Shown here: in pieces, positions 1-11,604 of the stretch | Layout of the letters: every line of letters starts with the position of its first letter | Numbering within the stretch: position 1 is the first letter of the stretch | Made by a program: the position numbers and the translations under genes | Assembly (NCBI GenBank): GCA_015183035.1 | Contig: JACZZP010000014.1 | Span: 434,001 to 498,000 of the forward strand | Source of the DNA: Meloidogyne chitwoodi | Lineage: Eukaryota > Nematoda > Chromadorea > Rhabditida > Meloidogynidae | Direction: 5' to 3' | DNA: 64,000 nt | Notes under the pieces: model-generated | Told to the model about the DNA's origin: nothing | Database searches by the model: none | What the model saw: only the letters and a program-made list of their open reading frames with translations

Positions 1-396
1 CCGATTATTAAATTATATCACAGAATAGTATTAAAAGTTAAAAACTTTGTAAAGCTGAGTCGTAGAAGCGGCAGCTGATTGGAGTGTTCTCCAATTAGAA
101 TTTCGATAAAGATGAGTAACTAAACATAATTTTAACATAAAAAACTTTTATCAAAAAATTTTGTTTTTGTCAAAACCTGAGGTAGCACAGGTCTCAAATT
201 CATTCCAAAATCCATCATCTGAAGAATCCTCATCTGGCAATGATTCATTTCGATTGCTTTCTGACATTTATTAATTTTGTAAATATTTCGAAGATTTTTT
301 TATTTTACTTTAAAAGTACATATTTTTAACCCTTAAAATTGGTATAAATAATTACAATTTTTTATGGAAAACTAGAAAAGAAAGGGATAAAAAGAG
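1..396. other. A+T-rich DNA, no gene seen
   Basis: No open reading frame or recognisable RNA gene was found. The stretch runs up to the 9-base target duplication (388-396) of the adjacent inverted-repeat element. Confidence 0.5.
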
Positions 397-1088
397 GGGA
401 CACGCCCGATTAGTCGCCGGCCGACTTGTCGCGACCGACTTGTCGCGACTCATTAGTCGCCGGCCGATTAGTCGCGAGGCCGATTAGTCGCCGACCGACT
501 CGCCGCGACTGCCTATATTTATGCAAACTTAATTCTACCAACAAAAACATTATATATTTTTAAATAAAAACTTTTATTCAATAGGGTGGGCCACTTTGTT
601 GAAACTAAACACTTGCTATAGTTAAAAATTTTTTAAAACTCTAAGTGTGGTAGTCAGTAGAGACCGGAAAAATCACCTTGCAGGATCCTGTTAATGGATT
701 AGGTTTTGAAATTTTATTGGACAGGATTCAACAGGGCTAATCCTGTAAATCATAAAAATAACAGGATTTTAGCACAAGATTCTGTAAAATCTTGGTCAGG
801 ATCCAGTCCTGTTCGTAAACTAGTAGTCAGTCACTTTTCAAAACTAAACAAGGATTTATATACATGTTGTAAAAATATAGAATGAATTACAAAGATAAAA
901 AAATTTAAGAATATTTACATTTAGTAGTTTCTATAATGGAATGAGAAAAAATTAAAAAAAATTTAAAAATAGGCAGTCGCGGCGAGTCGGCCGGCGACTA
1001 ATCGGCCTCGCGACTAATCGGCCGGCGACTAATGAGTCGCGACAAGTCGGTCGCGACAAGTCGGCCGGCGACTAGTCGGGCTGTACCC
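397..1088. mobile_element. MULE-like MITE with long inverted repeats
   Basis: Two arms of about 110 bases (397-510 and 972-1088) are inverted copies of each other. They are built from words such as GACTAGTCGCCGGCCGA, which stand out as G+C-rich in this A+T-rich DNA. Both flanks carry TAAAAAGAG (388-396 and 1089-1097), a 9-base target duplication. Long terminal repeats plus a 9-base duplication are typical of Mutator-like elements; that family placement is an inference. The interior (511-971) has no coding capacity and includes a stretch (about 660-835) of repeated, degenerate 'caggatcctg' words. Confidence 0.75.
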
Positions 1089-1097
1089 TAAAAAGAG

Positions 1098-1552
1098 AAA
1101 ATAAAAGAATTTTTCCGTTTAGTCGCGAGGACGACAGTTCGCAGGCTTATTTCTGGGTAAAATATTCGAATATGTAAATTGTATTTTTAAAAAGAGCTTT
1201 TCAGACTGAGCCGAATGAGACAAAAATCAGTTCGATTGGACAAGTTAGAATAAAAGTATACTTATTTAAAATATACTCCTCGTTTATACCGTGAGACTCA
1301 AATGTCTTTCAAAAATAAAAAGTTTTGAATAAAGCCGGGATCGGGACCTGATCTCGTTCCGGTACTTTTTCATGGATTTATTGTTGATTAAAACCGGGAT
1401 CGGGTATTTCCGGTTTTCATTTCGGATTTCGCCAGTCAACTTTCAATTCCCGTTTCCCGGGACTTTTTATACTGCGAAATCGGGAAAAATAATTTAAATT
1501 AAAAATGATGAAAATAAATTTTACCAAAACGAAATATAAAAATTAAAAATTA
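1098..1552. other. Intergenic region with a word-repeat island
   Basis: There is no gene. Positions about 1325-1470 hold a G+C-richer patch made of repeated 'ccgggatcggg' and 'ccggttttc' words, like other islands in this window. Positions 1205-1225 carry a degenerate copy of the TCGAATGA-type box seen in several repeats here. Confidence 0.45.
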
Positions 1553-4066
1553 ATGCTTGATCCTAACGGAAATTACACATTAATTCATGATCCTGATAAC
1601 ATGAGAAATTCAAACTGGAATGGAAACAACAGTAAAAATACAGCGAATAGATTATTTCGTATTTTAAATAAACCAATTTCATTTATTCATAAAATTTTAC
1701 AAAAAAATTCAAAATTTAAATTAATTAATTTATTTTCATTTCACTCAATTTTTTTCTTAATTATTTTAATAATTTTATTAATTTTTATATTTTACCGATT
1801 TCTTTACATTGACGACTATTCCCAAATAACAAGATCGATACTTTACGAGAAGAAGGAAATGTCTTCAAATTTTTTTAAAAAAGTTATTATTTTTTTATTT
1901 ATTTATTTTATTTTTAGCGTATAATACATCTTGATCTGAAAGGTGCAGCACCTCGACCAGAATTTCTTTTTGAATTATTTCCATTTTTTGCACGCCTCGG
2001 ATTTAATGCTGTCCTTATGGAGTACGAGGATATGTTTCCATATACAAATGAACTTTCAAAACTTGCTCATTCTACTGCTTATAATGAGTCTACAGTTCAT
2101 TTAATAGAGCAGGTTTTTTATTTATTTTTTTAATGTAAGGGAGGTTTAGTTGGCATTTAAAAAGCTTAAGTGAGGTTAAAGATCTATAGAAAAACAAAGG
2201 TGCTAACCATCTAGCTCATTGTTAAGATATGTAATTATGTTTTATCAAAAGCGTAGCTAGCATTTAAGAGAGTCGTAGATTCGAACCTGCTTGTGGCTAA
2301 ACTTATTTAATTTTTATTATTTCAGCATCTAAATGAAAATGGAATGGAATTAATTCCTCTTGTACAAACATTCGGGCATATGGAATTTGTTTTAAAACAC
2401 TCAGAGTTTTCTTCATTGTGTGAGAATTCCTCAACTTTTAACACTATTTGCCCTTCTAATAAACGCTCAATTTGGTTGATTCGAGAAATTCTATCACAGG
2501 TTAAACTATAAATTTTGAAGGTTTATTAAAAATTAAAAGTGAAAATTTATTCTATAGAGTCCTAATAATTTTTGTTAAATTTATTATAAGAAAAAATGTC
2601 AATGTTGTCTTTTTTAATAAATTATCCTAAATTTAAATAAATTTTTTTTATTCAGATAAGAAAACTCCATCCAACAATAACTTCCATTCATTTAGGATGC
2701 GATGAGGCTTGGCACATTGCTGAAGAAAAATTTTGCCAGAAACAACTAATGGAAGTGTTTAATAATTCCAAAGATCGGTTACAGCTTGACCACATAACAA
2801 AGTAAGAGACTATCAAATTTAAAAACATTCTTAAATCCAAAAATTGGACAATTTTTGGAAAAATAAAAAAATGATGAATAATTAAAAATCTGACTGATTC
2901 TTTTTTTAGAATAGCTAAAATTGCCAAAGACGATTTTTCATTTGAAAGTGTTTATATATGGAATGACATGGTATTATTTTAACTCTTTTTCATTTTAATA
3001 TTTTTTAAGTTTGATAAGGTTAGTGTTCAATTAATGAAAGAGTTCAATATGGGCGAATTGGTTATTCCAATTGTTTGGGGTTATGTTCCTGATGTGACAT
3101 ATCCTGGTTATTTTCCTGATGGATTATTTGACCGTTTAAGTCAGGTAAAAAAGTTTTTAAATTTATTTAAAAACAAATTTTAGGTTTTTGGAGAATTGTT
3201 ATTTGCAAGTGCATTTAAGGGTGCAAATGGAATTGTGCAGCAATTTGCAAATATTGGCCATTATACAAGCAATTTGGCTTCTTATAAGAAACTTTACTAT
3301 GAACACGAAAAGGTTATATTTTTACTTTTTAAGATTAAATTAAATTCTTATTTTTATAGGATCTTACCGATAAAATTTCTGGAATTGTTTTGACAGGATG
3401 GCAACGTTACTCTCATGTAAAACCACTTTGTGAGCTTTTGCCTGTTGGTTTGCCTGCAATGGTGGCACAATCAGTATTTCTTTCTACTTGGAGTGATAAA
3501 TTGGATATTACAAGTGTTGAAGAAGAAAAACATTTGAAATTAATTAAAGTTTGTTTAAATTCTATAAAAAATATTTGTAAGTCAATTTAGAATTTACTTG
3601 GATGTTCAATAAACGCAAATGAAAAACCTTTAATATTTGATAGAAAAGATGTTCTTCAACCATTTGATTCACAATTTGTGGGATGCCAATTTCCTGGTTC
3701 TGATCTTTATAAGGAGGTTAATATATTTTTTATGGACAAATTGTTAGCAAATTTTTTAAGAAATGTTTTTTTTGCTAATTTTAGATTGAAAAAGTTAGAG
3801 TCTTAATATTGAAACTGGGAAATCTGTTCAGCGAAAACAGTGGATGTTCCATAAGCTCTGATGAAAAACAAAACGTTAATCTTGAGCGAAAACGACACGA
3901 AATTGAACATGAATTTATATCTTCTATTCGACCAAAAATTGAGGATTTACTGCTCAAATACTTTTACAAAGAAACGGTAGCAGAATGGCTAGCTCAACAT
4001 CGAAAACTTTGTGATTTTGTACCTATAGATGGTGGTCGATATTTACAAAGGTATGATATTTTGTGA
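1553..4066 (+). CDS. HEXD: Hexosaminidase D-like GH20 glycosidase, membrane-anchored
   Basis: Ten exons join cleanly: 1553-1882, 1918-2112, 2326-2499, 2656-2801, 2910-2970, 3010-3144, 3184-3312, 3360-3548, 3591-3716 and 3785-4066 (588 residues). The catalytic pair is seen in the motif HLGCDEAW (D249, E250 in this model), the Asp-Glu pair used by GH20 enzymes to remove terminal N-acetylhexosamines. Motifs such as [10 protein letters not shown] and [16 protein letters not shown] place it in the hexosaminidase D subgroup rather than with the lysosomal enzymes. A hydrophobic stretch near residues 62-85, with no classic cleavage site, suggests a type II membrane protein facing the secretory lumen. 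Intron 3549-3590 is 42 bases and in frame; left unspliced it would bring in a stop, so splicing is required. The last few codons could instead be spliced at 4050, so the C-terminus is less sure. The gene is convergent with the protease gene downstream. Confidence 0.9.
2195..2305 (+). repeat. tRNA-like, possibly SINE-derived segment in an intron
   Basis: Within intron 2 of the hexosaminidase gene, 'tagctcattg' (box A-like) and 'agattcgaacc' (box B-like) lie about 60 bases apart. The order is that of an RNA polymerase III internal promoter. A full cloverleaf cannot be drawn, so this is at best a degenerate tRNA or SINE relic. Confidence 0.25.
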
Positions 4067-4396
4067 TTTTTGTTTCACTTAATTTTTTGATTTATTTTTA
4101 TTTACAAAAATATGTATTTAATTTTTGCATTTTCGCCATTATTTGGTTTTATTTATTCTTTCAATTTAATGTGCCTATTTTAATATAAAACATGCAGAAA
4201 TATAACATTTTAACACAAAGCTTTAGATTAATTTTTTAATACAAGTTTATAGAATCTCAAACTTAATGACGCTTTTTTTAGTCAAAACTTGTCAAAAGAA
4301 TGAAAAAACTTCTGTCATTTTAAGTGTATGTCATAAGTTCAAGTTTCTTTGTAATGCTTGTCTGAAAAATAAAAATAATAGGGGTTCCTATTTATA

Positions 4397-6323
4397 TCAC
4401 TGAAACTTTTTAAGTGCTTCTATCCTCTCAAGAATTGGAGGATGTGAATGATTACACGCAGAGTAGAGCCAGTCATTTATTGGAAGAGACAAATTATCCT
4501 TTCCCTAGAGAATAAGGTTTTTTTAAATATTCTAAAATTGGTTAACCAATTTAACAAGGCCAGTGCACAGTTGTGAGGTAAAGCCCAGATGAGCTGCAAA
4601 AGCATCAGCTCCAAACTCTTAATTTAAAAAAATTATATTTATAAAAAAACTAAATTTTACCGAAACGACGCGTGACAAAACTCATTGCCACTGACAAAAT
4701 TTCATTATAAGGTGAAAGGACGAATTGGCCGACTAACAAAAGTCCAATTAGAACAGGTTGATATGCTGAAGCAGGGAAACCAAATGCCAAATACAAACCA
4801 GGTTGACGATAAAAGAAAGCAAACACAAAAAGCAGGAAGAGCATATTTAACTAAAAATCAATCAAAACAAGTAGCCTTTTGGTTCTTTATTATATATTAA
4901 ACCTCTGTAGAAATTAATAGCCACACCGAATGGTAATCATGCCAATGACCAAGCTCATGCCCAAGAACAGCGACAATCTCATTGTCTTCCATACCCACCC
5001 GGCGTTTCTTTTGATCACTCCCAACAGTCTCCTGGTTTGATCCCTCAGATGTATTATTAACAAGATTTGTTTCTTCAGTATTTTTCTCGTCATTTTTATT
5101 TGTCTCATCAGATTTGTCGGCTATTTTTTTATCAGCCTAATTTAATTAAAAAAATTTTTTATTACGAAATTCAATCTAGAGACAAGGATTTTACTTAAAG
5201 TCCCAAAAATTACCCATGGATATTAAAAAAACCTCTTTTAATTTTCTATTTATTTCTTCGCTAAGCAGAGTATCATAAAGTACAATCCTTTTGTTTTTCC
5301 AAAAACCATACATATACGCGTTGCTATGAGATGAACGTTTAGATCCTTTTTTAATTATTAAAAAATCAAAATATTATTATTAATAATACCTTCTACTACA
5401 TAAACCTTCTTAAGAGGAAATTTAACTCGATTTGCAAGATTTTCAATTTTTGTTTTCAACTCGCTATCTGGAAGTGGTGTATATTTATCAAAAAGTGGAG
5501 CAATAAATTCTGGATAAATAAACATCATCAACTAAAAATTTAGAAAATATTTTAAAAATAAAAATAATCAAATTTACAAAAATAAAAAGAGAAACAAATG
5601 CCCAAACATAAATATAAAAATATTGGCCACCCCAATGCACAATCCAAACTACAGCAGCCACAATAGGTGATGCTATTAACAAACTTAAACAAAGTTTTTT
5701 AAATCGATCCATAAAGAAGAAAGGCACCGTCTAAATTATTTTTTAGATTAAGGCAGACATAGTAACTTAGTTAAATTGGACAAACCTCTTTATTGAATCC
5801 ATGCTTTTGTTCAACATAAAACGTCTCATAATAGGAGAAAGGAAGATCTGTCATCGCTTCAAAAATAGAGGAAAATAGAATAAAAATAACAGACTGTAAA
5901 ATCTAAATATATTAATTAAATATATAAATTTTTTTAAATATCAATAAAAACCTCTCCACTTTTAGGCCATAAGATATCCCCGCATTTTCCACAGATTGCC
6001 CAAAGCCAAGGAATTAGATTGCAGAAAAGGATTGTCTATAAATTTAAATTGCGCTAATTATTCTGTATGAAGATTTTCGATGAAAAACTAACCGTAGTCA
6101 CGATTTTTCCGAATGCAATCTCATAAAAACCAAAGTGCATTTTGTCTAGATTATAGTTTCGAGCCTTTGTAAAATCTTCCTCTGAAATAATTTCATTAAC
6201 TTCAGCCGGCCTAGTAACAGTTTTGCGGTAAACATTGTATTGACGCAATGTTAAATAGAAATTCCACAAAAAGGATGTCAAATAAAAAGAATAAAGAACA
6301 CAAAATATAGCAGTAGGATCCAT
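4397..6323 (-). CDS. fce-1: CAAX prenyl protease 1 (Ste24/FACE-1)
   Basis: Ten exons on the minus strand give 480 residues: 6323-6093, 6035-5952, 5902-5786, 5730-5578, 5531-5390, 5345-5233, 5136-4903, 4850-4661, 4617-4547 and 4504-4397. This is close to the 475 of human ZMPSTE24. The zinc site HELGH is at residues 340-344, with the third ligand in EFGADAF near residue 423. Other signatures are [37 protein letters not shown] and NEILS. Several hydrophobic segments fit the multi-pass ER/inner nuclear membrane fold. Known family role: cleavage of the C-terminal tripeptide from farnesylated CAAX proteins. A polar, acidic/Asn-rich insert of about 45 residues lies just before HELGH; this spot is variable in the family. 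It is convergent with the hexosaminidase gene and divergent from the unknown gene at 6948. Confidence 0.96.
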
Positions 6324-6696
6324 AACTATCTAAATTTTAATATTTTTAGCTGTAAGATAATGAAATTAAATCGTAATATCAAGCTCAAGCTCCTATATGT
6401 AAATAAATGGTATGACTAATTAAAACAATTCTGTGTAGTAACCAAATCAAATAAGATTTAGATGTGGAAGAGAAATGAGCTTTCAAAGTCGATTACATCG
6501 GATTTTGAATGGAGAGTGGGAAATTAGGAGAGCGGGAAAAAGAAAAAAAAGTAAAAATGAGAGAGAATGGTGAGAAAAATTCTTTACATTTTTTTCTTTG
6601 CGAGACAATGAGAGTTTCACTAATTTGTAAGGTCCCGATAAATCCGCCTGAACGGGCTTGTCAAAATTAATTCTTTATTTTTTTTGGAGGGGGGGG

Positions 6697-6896
6697 TGTC
6701 ACTTTACCGACGCCGTTTTCGCGATAGGATTTGACCGACAGATTTTGACCGACAGCCATTTTACCGACGCCGTTTGACCGAATTCGTCGGTCAAATGAGA
6801 CCTTTTCAACTGTCGGTCAAATGGCATCGGTCAAACGGCTGTCGGTCAAAATCTGCGGTCAAATCCTATCGCGGAAACGGCGTCGGTAAAGTGACT
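6697..6896. repeat. Palindromic MITE-like hairpin
   Basis: The two halves are inverted copies: the left begins GTCACTTTACCGACGCCG and the right ends CGGCGTCGGTAAAGTGAC. The interior repeats 'gaccgacag' and 'cggtcaaa' words in both directions. An open frame (from 6774) runs through the right arm in frame into the first exon of the gene at 6948, so this repeat forms the promoter or 5' leader of that gene. Confidence 0.7.
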
Positions 6897-6947
6897 CGCT
6901 CCCATTTTTTATCTTACAATTTTTTCACAATTTTGAAACGACTAGGG

Positions 6948-8877
6948 ATGAATTTTTGCAAAACTACTACCTCGAAAAGAAAATATATAGATGATATATG
7001 CTCAAATATGTTACTGAATGGTATTAACATTCCTTATTCGTTGGAAAATGGAGATCATTTATTTTATCAAAATAATGAAAATGAAAAAGTGCTAATACCA
7101 GATAGTATTTTTATATCTTTTCGTCAGCTGTATTTACAACTGAAGGTTTTTTATCTTTTATCTATAAAATTAAAATAAACAGAAGGAAATTGGTGCATTA
7201 ATTTTAGAGAACAACAATAATAATACGGAAAGTAAAATTCTTACTTTTTTATCTTAAAGTCCAAAGTTTTTTAGTTGAGATGAAGCTTCTATACTTATTA
7301 GGTCCAAATTCTCTTAATAAATTGGCACATTTGATTTCAAAAGAACGAAAACAATTCCCTAAGGAAACCAATTCGGATGAAAGTATTATTTGTGCTTCGA
7401 CAAGATCTGAAGAATTTAAACAAGTCGACAATACAGACCTGCAAACTTCTGAAAAAGTGGTACTTACGTATTATCCCCATACATTGCGGACAAAGTTTTT
7501 GCGGACAAATATATTTATTTTCCTTTCCTTCCATTTGCCTTTGGCAATCAATCAACAGTTTAAATTTTGTTTGGTGTATAATAAACATGGAAACTAAGAA
7601 TAAAGTACACTCTTTATTATTTTCTATTTGATTTAGCATCTATTTATTTTATAATGAAAATTTGGGATTTGCCAACAACGGAAAAAGATGCCATCGAATT
7701 CTTACAAGATCGTGGTCTTCTACATAAAACGAGAGTTTGTCGCAATGGGGATGAAATGCTATCGAGGAAGCTGGATTTGAACATTTCAAAGTCAACCACA
7801 AGTAAGCGTAGTTATTTTTTAAAATGAAAACATTGGGAACCAAACTTTGTTTAGGTACAACTTCGTAGACCCCGAAACTGGATGTAATACTCAAAAAGTT
7901 GAAAGAATGTGGGGCAGCGCCAAATGGCGTAATAAGAAGCATAGAGGTACAGCACGTCATCATTTGGAGAGTTATTTTGCAGAATTTATGTGGAGGAAAA
8001 TGATTGGTGATGGAGATGTCTTTGAAGAAATTATGCTTGCCTGGGGAAAATATTGGCCTTTTGATTGATTTTTTTGTAATTGTTTTATATAAATAAATAT
8101 ATTTGTCCGCAAAAACTTTGTCCGCAATGTATGGGGATAATACGTAAGTACCGAAAAAGTTTTTTAAATTATAACATTTATGCCAATTAGTCAATAGTTA
8201 AGCTAATTTTTTAGTTGATCAAGTTAAGCAAAATTCAGATACACAAATTGGGATTTGAATTTATTGAAGCAGTTTCAATTTCGCCTCGTCAACCTCAAAC
8301 CGCTACTGTCCACACCCAAACAAGTGAATTCGAAGCTACCACGAATATTGTAGATGTTTCGGTTCAAGCAATTGTTCCATCATTTAATCAAGCTACTTCT
8401 CCAATTATTAACAAAGAAACTCCTTTGCCTCAAGAAGATGCGGTATGATTTGATATTTTATTCGTATTTAATTTTTATTTAAGACGAACAGCGACAAATC
8501 ACTGACTACTACTTTGTTTACCCCATCTTCATCTTCTAATATGCATCAATCATCAGACCTTAGCAGCGGGCAGTTGGATGAAAACAAGGCAATTTCTTTA
8601 TTCTCAAGACATGGGTATTTTTATAAATTCTTTTTAATTCGTTTGATAAAATTTAGGGATCGCGTCGTTGTTTATATTTTTTCGGATGGTGGCATAATGA
8701 CAAAACAGTCAGCTGGTTGTGATGAAGAAATCGAATCAATTTCAGTAAACAAAGTAATGAGTAATCAAAGTGAATATTCGTCAAATATGGATTCGGATCA
8801 TATTCTAACGGTTTATGTTTATCCTTATTTTGATTTAAATCTAGGTTAGAGTCCGCTTACTCTATTTATTGTTATAA
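6948..8877 (+). CDS. Unrecognised conserved-looking protein, interrupted by a transposon in an intron
   Basis: I do not recognise the family. Seven exons keep frame and give 324 residues: 6948-7145, 7183-7231, 7275-7456, 8215-8442, 8484-8614, 8657-8810 and 8845-8877. The N-terminal half is mixed and helical in character, with a KLLYLLGPNSLNKLAHLISK stretch. The middle is rich in Ser, Thr, Gln and Pro and looks disordered. No transmembrane segment or signal peptide is seen. The 42-base intron at 8615-8656 is in frame and could be retained. The last exon is uncertain; reading through instead gives a stop at 8849. Intron 3 contains a whole Merlin element that duplicated the splice donor. The stop lies only about 65 bases before the TMEM209 start, the kind of gap seen inside nematode operons. 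Confidence 0.6.
7459..8152 (+). mobile_element. Merlin (IS1016-like) transposon, internally deleted
   Basis: The element is 694 bases long with terminal inverted repeats of about 60 bases beginning GGTACTTACGTATTATCCCC. It is flanked by a perfect 8-base target duplication GAAAAAGT (7451-7458 and 8153-8160), which fits the 8-9 bases of the Merlin superfamily. Two fragments of an ISXO2/Merlin-type transposase remain. One is an N-terminal piece (from 7654, motif FLQDRGLLHKTRVCRNG). The other is a C-terminal piece (about 7760-8068) containing NFVDPETG and KVERMWGSAKW. The middle, with most of the DDE catalytic core, is deleted and the two pieces are out of frame, so the copy is non-autonomous. 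A small intron separates parts of the C-terminal piece. Confidence 0.88.
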
Positions 8878-8941
8878 AGAATAGTTCTTTCACTTATGTG
8901 ATGGCTAATTTCAGCAGTTTTAATTTATTAGTAAATAGGAA

Positions 8942-11441
8942 ATGTCGAAAATCTTGTCAGCAAACTCTTCAGGTAGTAAAAAACGAACAAAGAATGCAAA
9001 TATTACAGTTAGAATGGATGAAGAAGAGGAACCATCAACATTAAATCAAATAACACCAATTCCAAATAATTCTGAAATTAGTTCCTAATTTTATTTTTTT
9101 CTTTTGATAAATTTGTTTTTAATTTTTAACGTTTATATAATGATTATTTGATCATATTTATCTATAAATCAATATTTTAATTTTTTATTTCTGTTTTAGC
9201 TATGATTCCGAGTAAATTATCCAACAGTAAAACATTAAATGGCAATGGTATTCACCAGTTGAAACATTCTTTTTATTGGTTTTGTGCTAGTTTGTTTCTT
9301 TTATTTGAGGTTTTCTTTTGGAAAGTGTTACTTAATTTTAATATTTATTTTTTAGTTAAAAATTGTCAAAGGATTTTTCTTATGGAGAATAACTTGCAAA
9401 CTTCTTCCTGATTTTCTTATTTACACGGTTGAATATACTCTTTTGTTTATCACTGTTGCAAATGCTGTTTTTTGTTTTGTTGTCTATTTGATATTTATCT
9501 ACAAACTATTTATTGCTCAAATATTATCAGAAAGTTAGTTAACTAACATAAAATTAAAATCTTCTTTAGAATCTAAATTAACTGCTCAAAGGAATAGGAA
9601 CGTTGTTAATCGATCATTGGATGATTCTGTTCGCGCAGATTGTATTCATTCTTTGTATGCATTTACTGCTGATTTCTTTCGTCTTTCTAGCCTGCCTCAG
9701 CAACAACAAAAGGATATAAAGTATTTTAAATTTATTAACTTTAATTATTTTTTCTAGTCTTACACTTTCAACTTCTGCAACTGATAGTTTGAGAAATGCT
9801 TCACTGTCATCATTGGTTGGATATCGCGATTCACCACTAAACACTAGTGTTACAAGTGTGCATACAAGTTCTCAACTTAGACAATTGCTTGAAAATGAAA
9901 CGTTTTTTGATTTTTTTTCTTAAAATGAATTATTTTTAGTTGTGATTCCGTAGTTGATCCGTCCGATTGTTCTTTATTTTTCAATCGCGATGTTGGTTCA
10001 AAATTTTTTTATTATCCTGGTATTGCCAGTTCTACTGATTTGAAGTCTAATTTGGCTTTTGATGGTATAAATTTTGTTTTTTTTTTTGAAAAAAGAAAAA
10101 TTATTTTATAGCAATTAAATCTTTCGTTACTGAATCTGAGGACACCTCCGAACCAAGGCGACATCTAACAACTGAACGACGAACTTATCGTCGCTCATTT
10201 TCTGCTGGAGATCCTATACCAAATATTTACGTTGAAACACGTATTAAAGAGGTTTCATTTTAAATTATTTTTAAAATTATATTTTAATTTTTTTCTTATA
10301 TAGATTCTTAATGTTTACGACTTAAAAGAAACTAATTTGGAAGTTTATGAACTTAAACTGAGAATTTGGATTTGCAATACTATTTTAAAGCCTCTAAGCG
10401 AAAAAATTAATGAGACGAATTATGAATTGGCTGATAAACACGCAAACATGAATATTACTTTAGGTCAAACAACAATTGATGTAATTCAAAGTGCAATGTC
10501 TCATCGAACCGATTTATGTAACACGTTAGTATTTTCGTTTTTAAAATTTATTTTAGCAAAATACTTTAATTTGTATATTTTTTTAATTTAAAATAGAATT
10601 TTGCCATTTATTATACCCTACATAAGAATTAATCAAAATCAACAATATATTGTCAAGCGGATTCATGCACTTTCTCAAAATGTTGCGCTTAAGGAATATA
10701 AATGGTTAATTTTTACTTTATTGACTTTTTTGAAGATATTCTACAAATTTTCAAAAATTTTTAATTTAAATAAATTTTCAGGAATTCTGGCGGTGATACA
10801 ATTGTTAGAGACGAAAAAGATGGTAGGGTTTTTGAATTTTTAAAATTTGCTCTTTTTAATTTGTCATTTTAAGCATTTACTCTAATAATGCTTTGGAATG
10901 AACAACAAAATCTTGTGACTGATGTTGAACTTATTTGGCATCTTTTTAGCACGTATATGGATTTTCATCTTTCTCCTTGCTCATCAGCTTTTTCTACTTT
11001 TTCCTCTGAATTTGGAAACAAACCTTTTACTAATATGTTCTTCGCAAAATGTCCATCCATTTCATCATCATCTAGTGTTACAATCTCTACGCCAAATAGG
11101 TTAAATGATTTATTTCCACCAGGAATTGTTGCAAAAAAGCAAAATCAAACTTTATTACGTTCTGATGATGTTCGCAATGATGAAGAAGATTTTTTTATAC
11201 GAATGGTATTATATTTAAAAATAAAATAAATTAAAAAATATTTAAAAAATAGAACGAGTCATCACCACCAAGTTTTGAGTTGGTTATTGATGGAGGGGCC
11301 ACTGTGTTTCAACCTGCAAAAGGAACAGCGCAAAATTTTTGGCTTGTACTCATTCTTTTCTTAGCTCATATTAAAAAATGTGCGCGAAATAGAATTGGTG
11401 GCCATATTCATTTGACGGCTTTTAATCTTGATATTTTTTGA
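8942..11441 (+). CDS. TMEM209: TMEM209 homologue (nuclear envelope protein)
   Basis: Twelve exons give 630 residues: 8942-9080, 9200-9324, 9356-9533, 9570-9720, 9758-9901, 9940-10064, 10112-10251, 10304-10524, 10597-10704, 10782-10822, 10874-11205 and 11253-11441. Human TMEM209 is 561. Two hydrophobic segments near residues 66-80 and 105-140 match the N-terminal membrane region. The C-terminal domain carries the diagnostic KEYKWNSGGD, then a segment like IMLWNEQQNLVTD, and ends with NFWLVLILFLAHIKK and GHIHLTAFNLDIF. In vertebrates the protein sits in the nuclear envelope and associates with nucleoporins; its role here is inferred from the family. Extra length is mostly in a Ser-rich linker. 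It lies 164 bases before the next + strand gene, so it may be the middle gene of an operon. Confidence 0.9.
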
Positions 11442-11604
11442 TTTTTTATTGACAGACTTGGTTATGGATAATTATTTTTTTGAAATTTTGTTTTTTTAAT
11501 AAAATTTGATCTCTTTTACGTATTTAATCTTTGAGTTGACTTTTTATCAAAAAATATTTCTTTATTTTTTAATTTCAATTTTAATATTAACGGAGAGAGC
11601 ATTC

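Noticed and set aside
3549..3590. Premature stop in the hexosaminidase gene
   Set aside because: The in-frame TAG lies inside a 42-base GT..AG intron; splicing restores KLIK-NLLGC and the frame.
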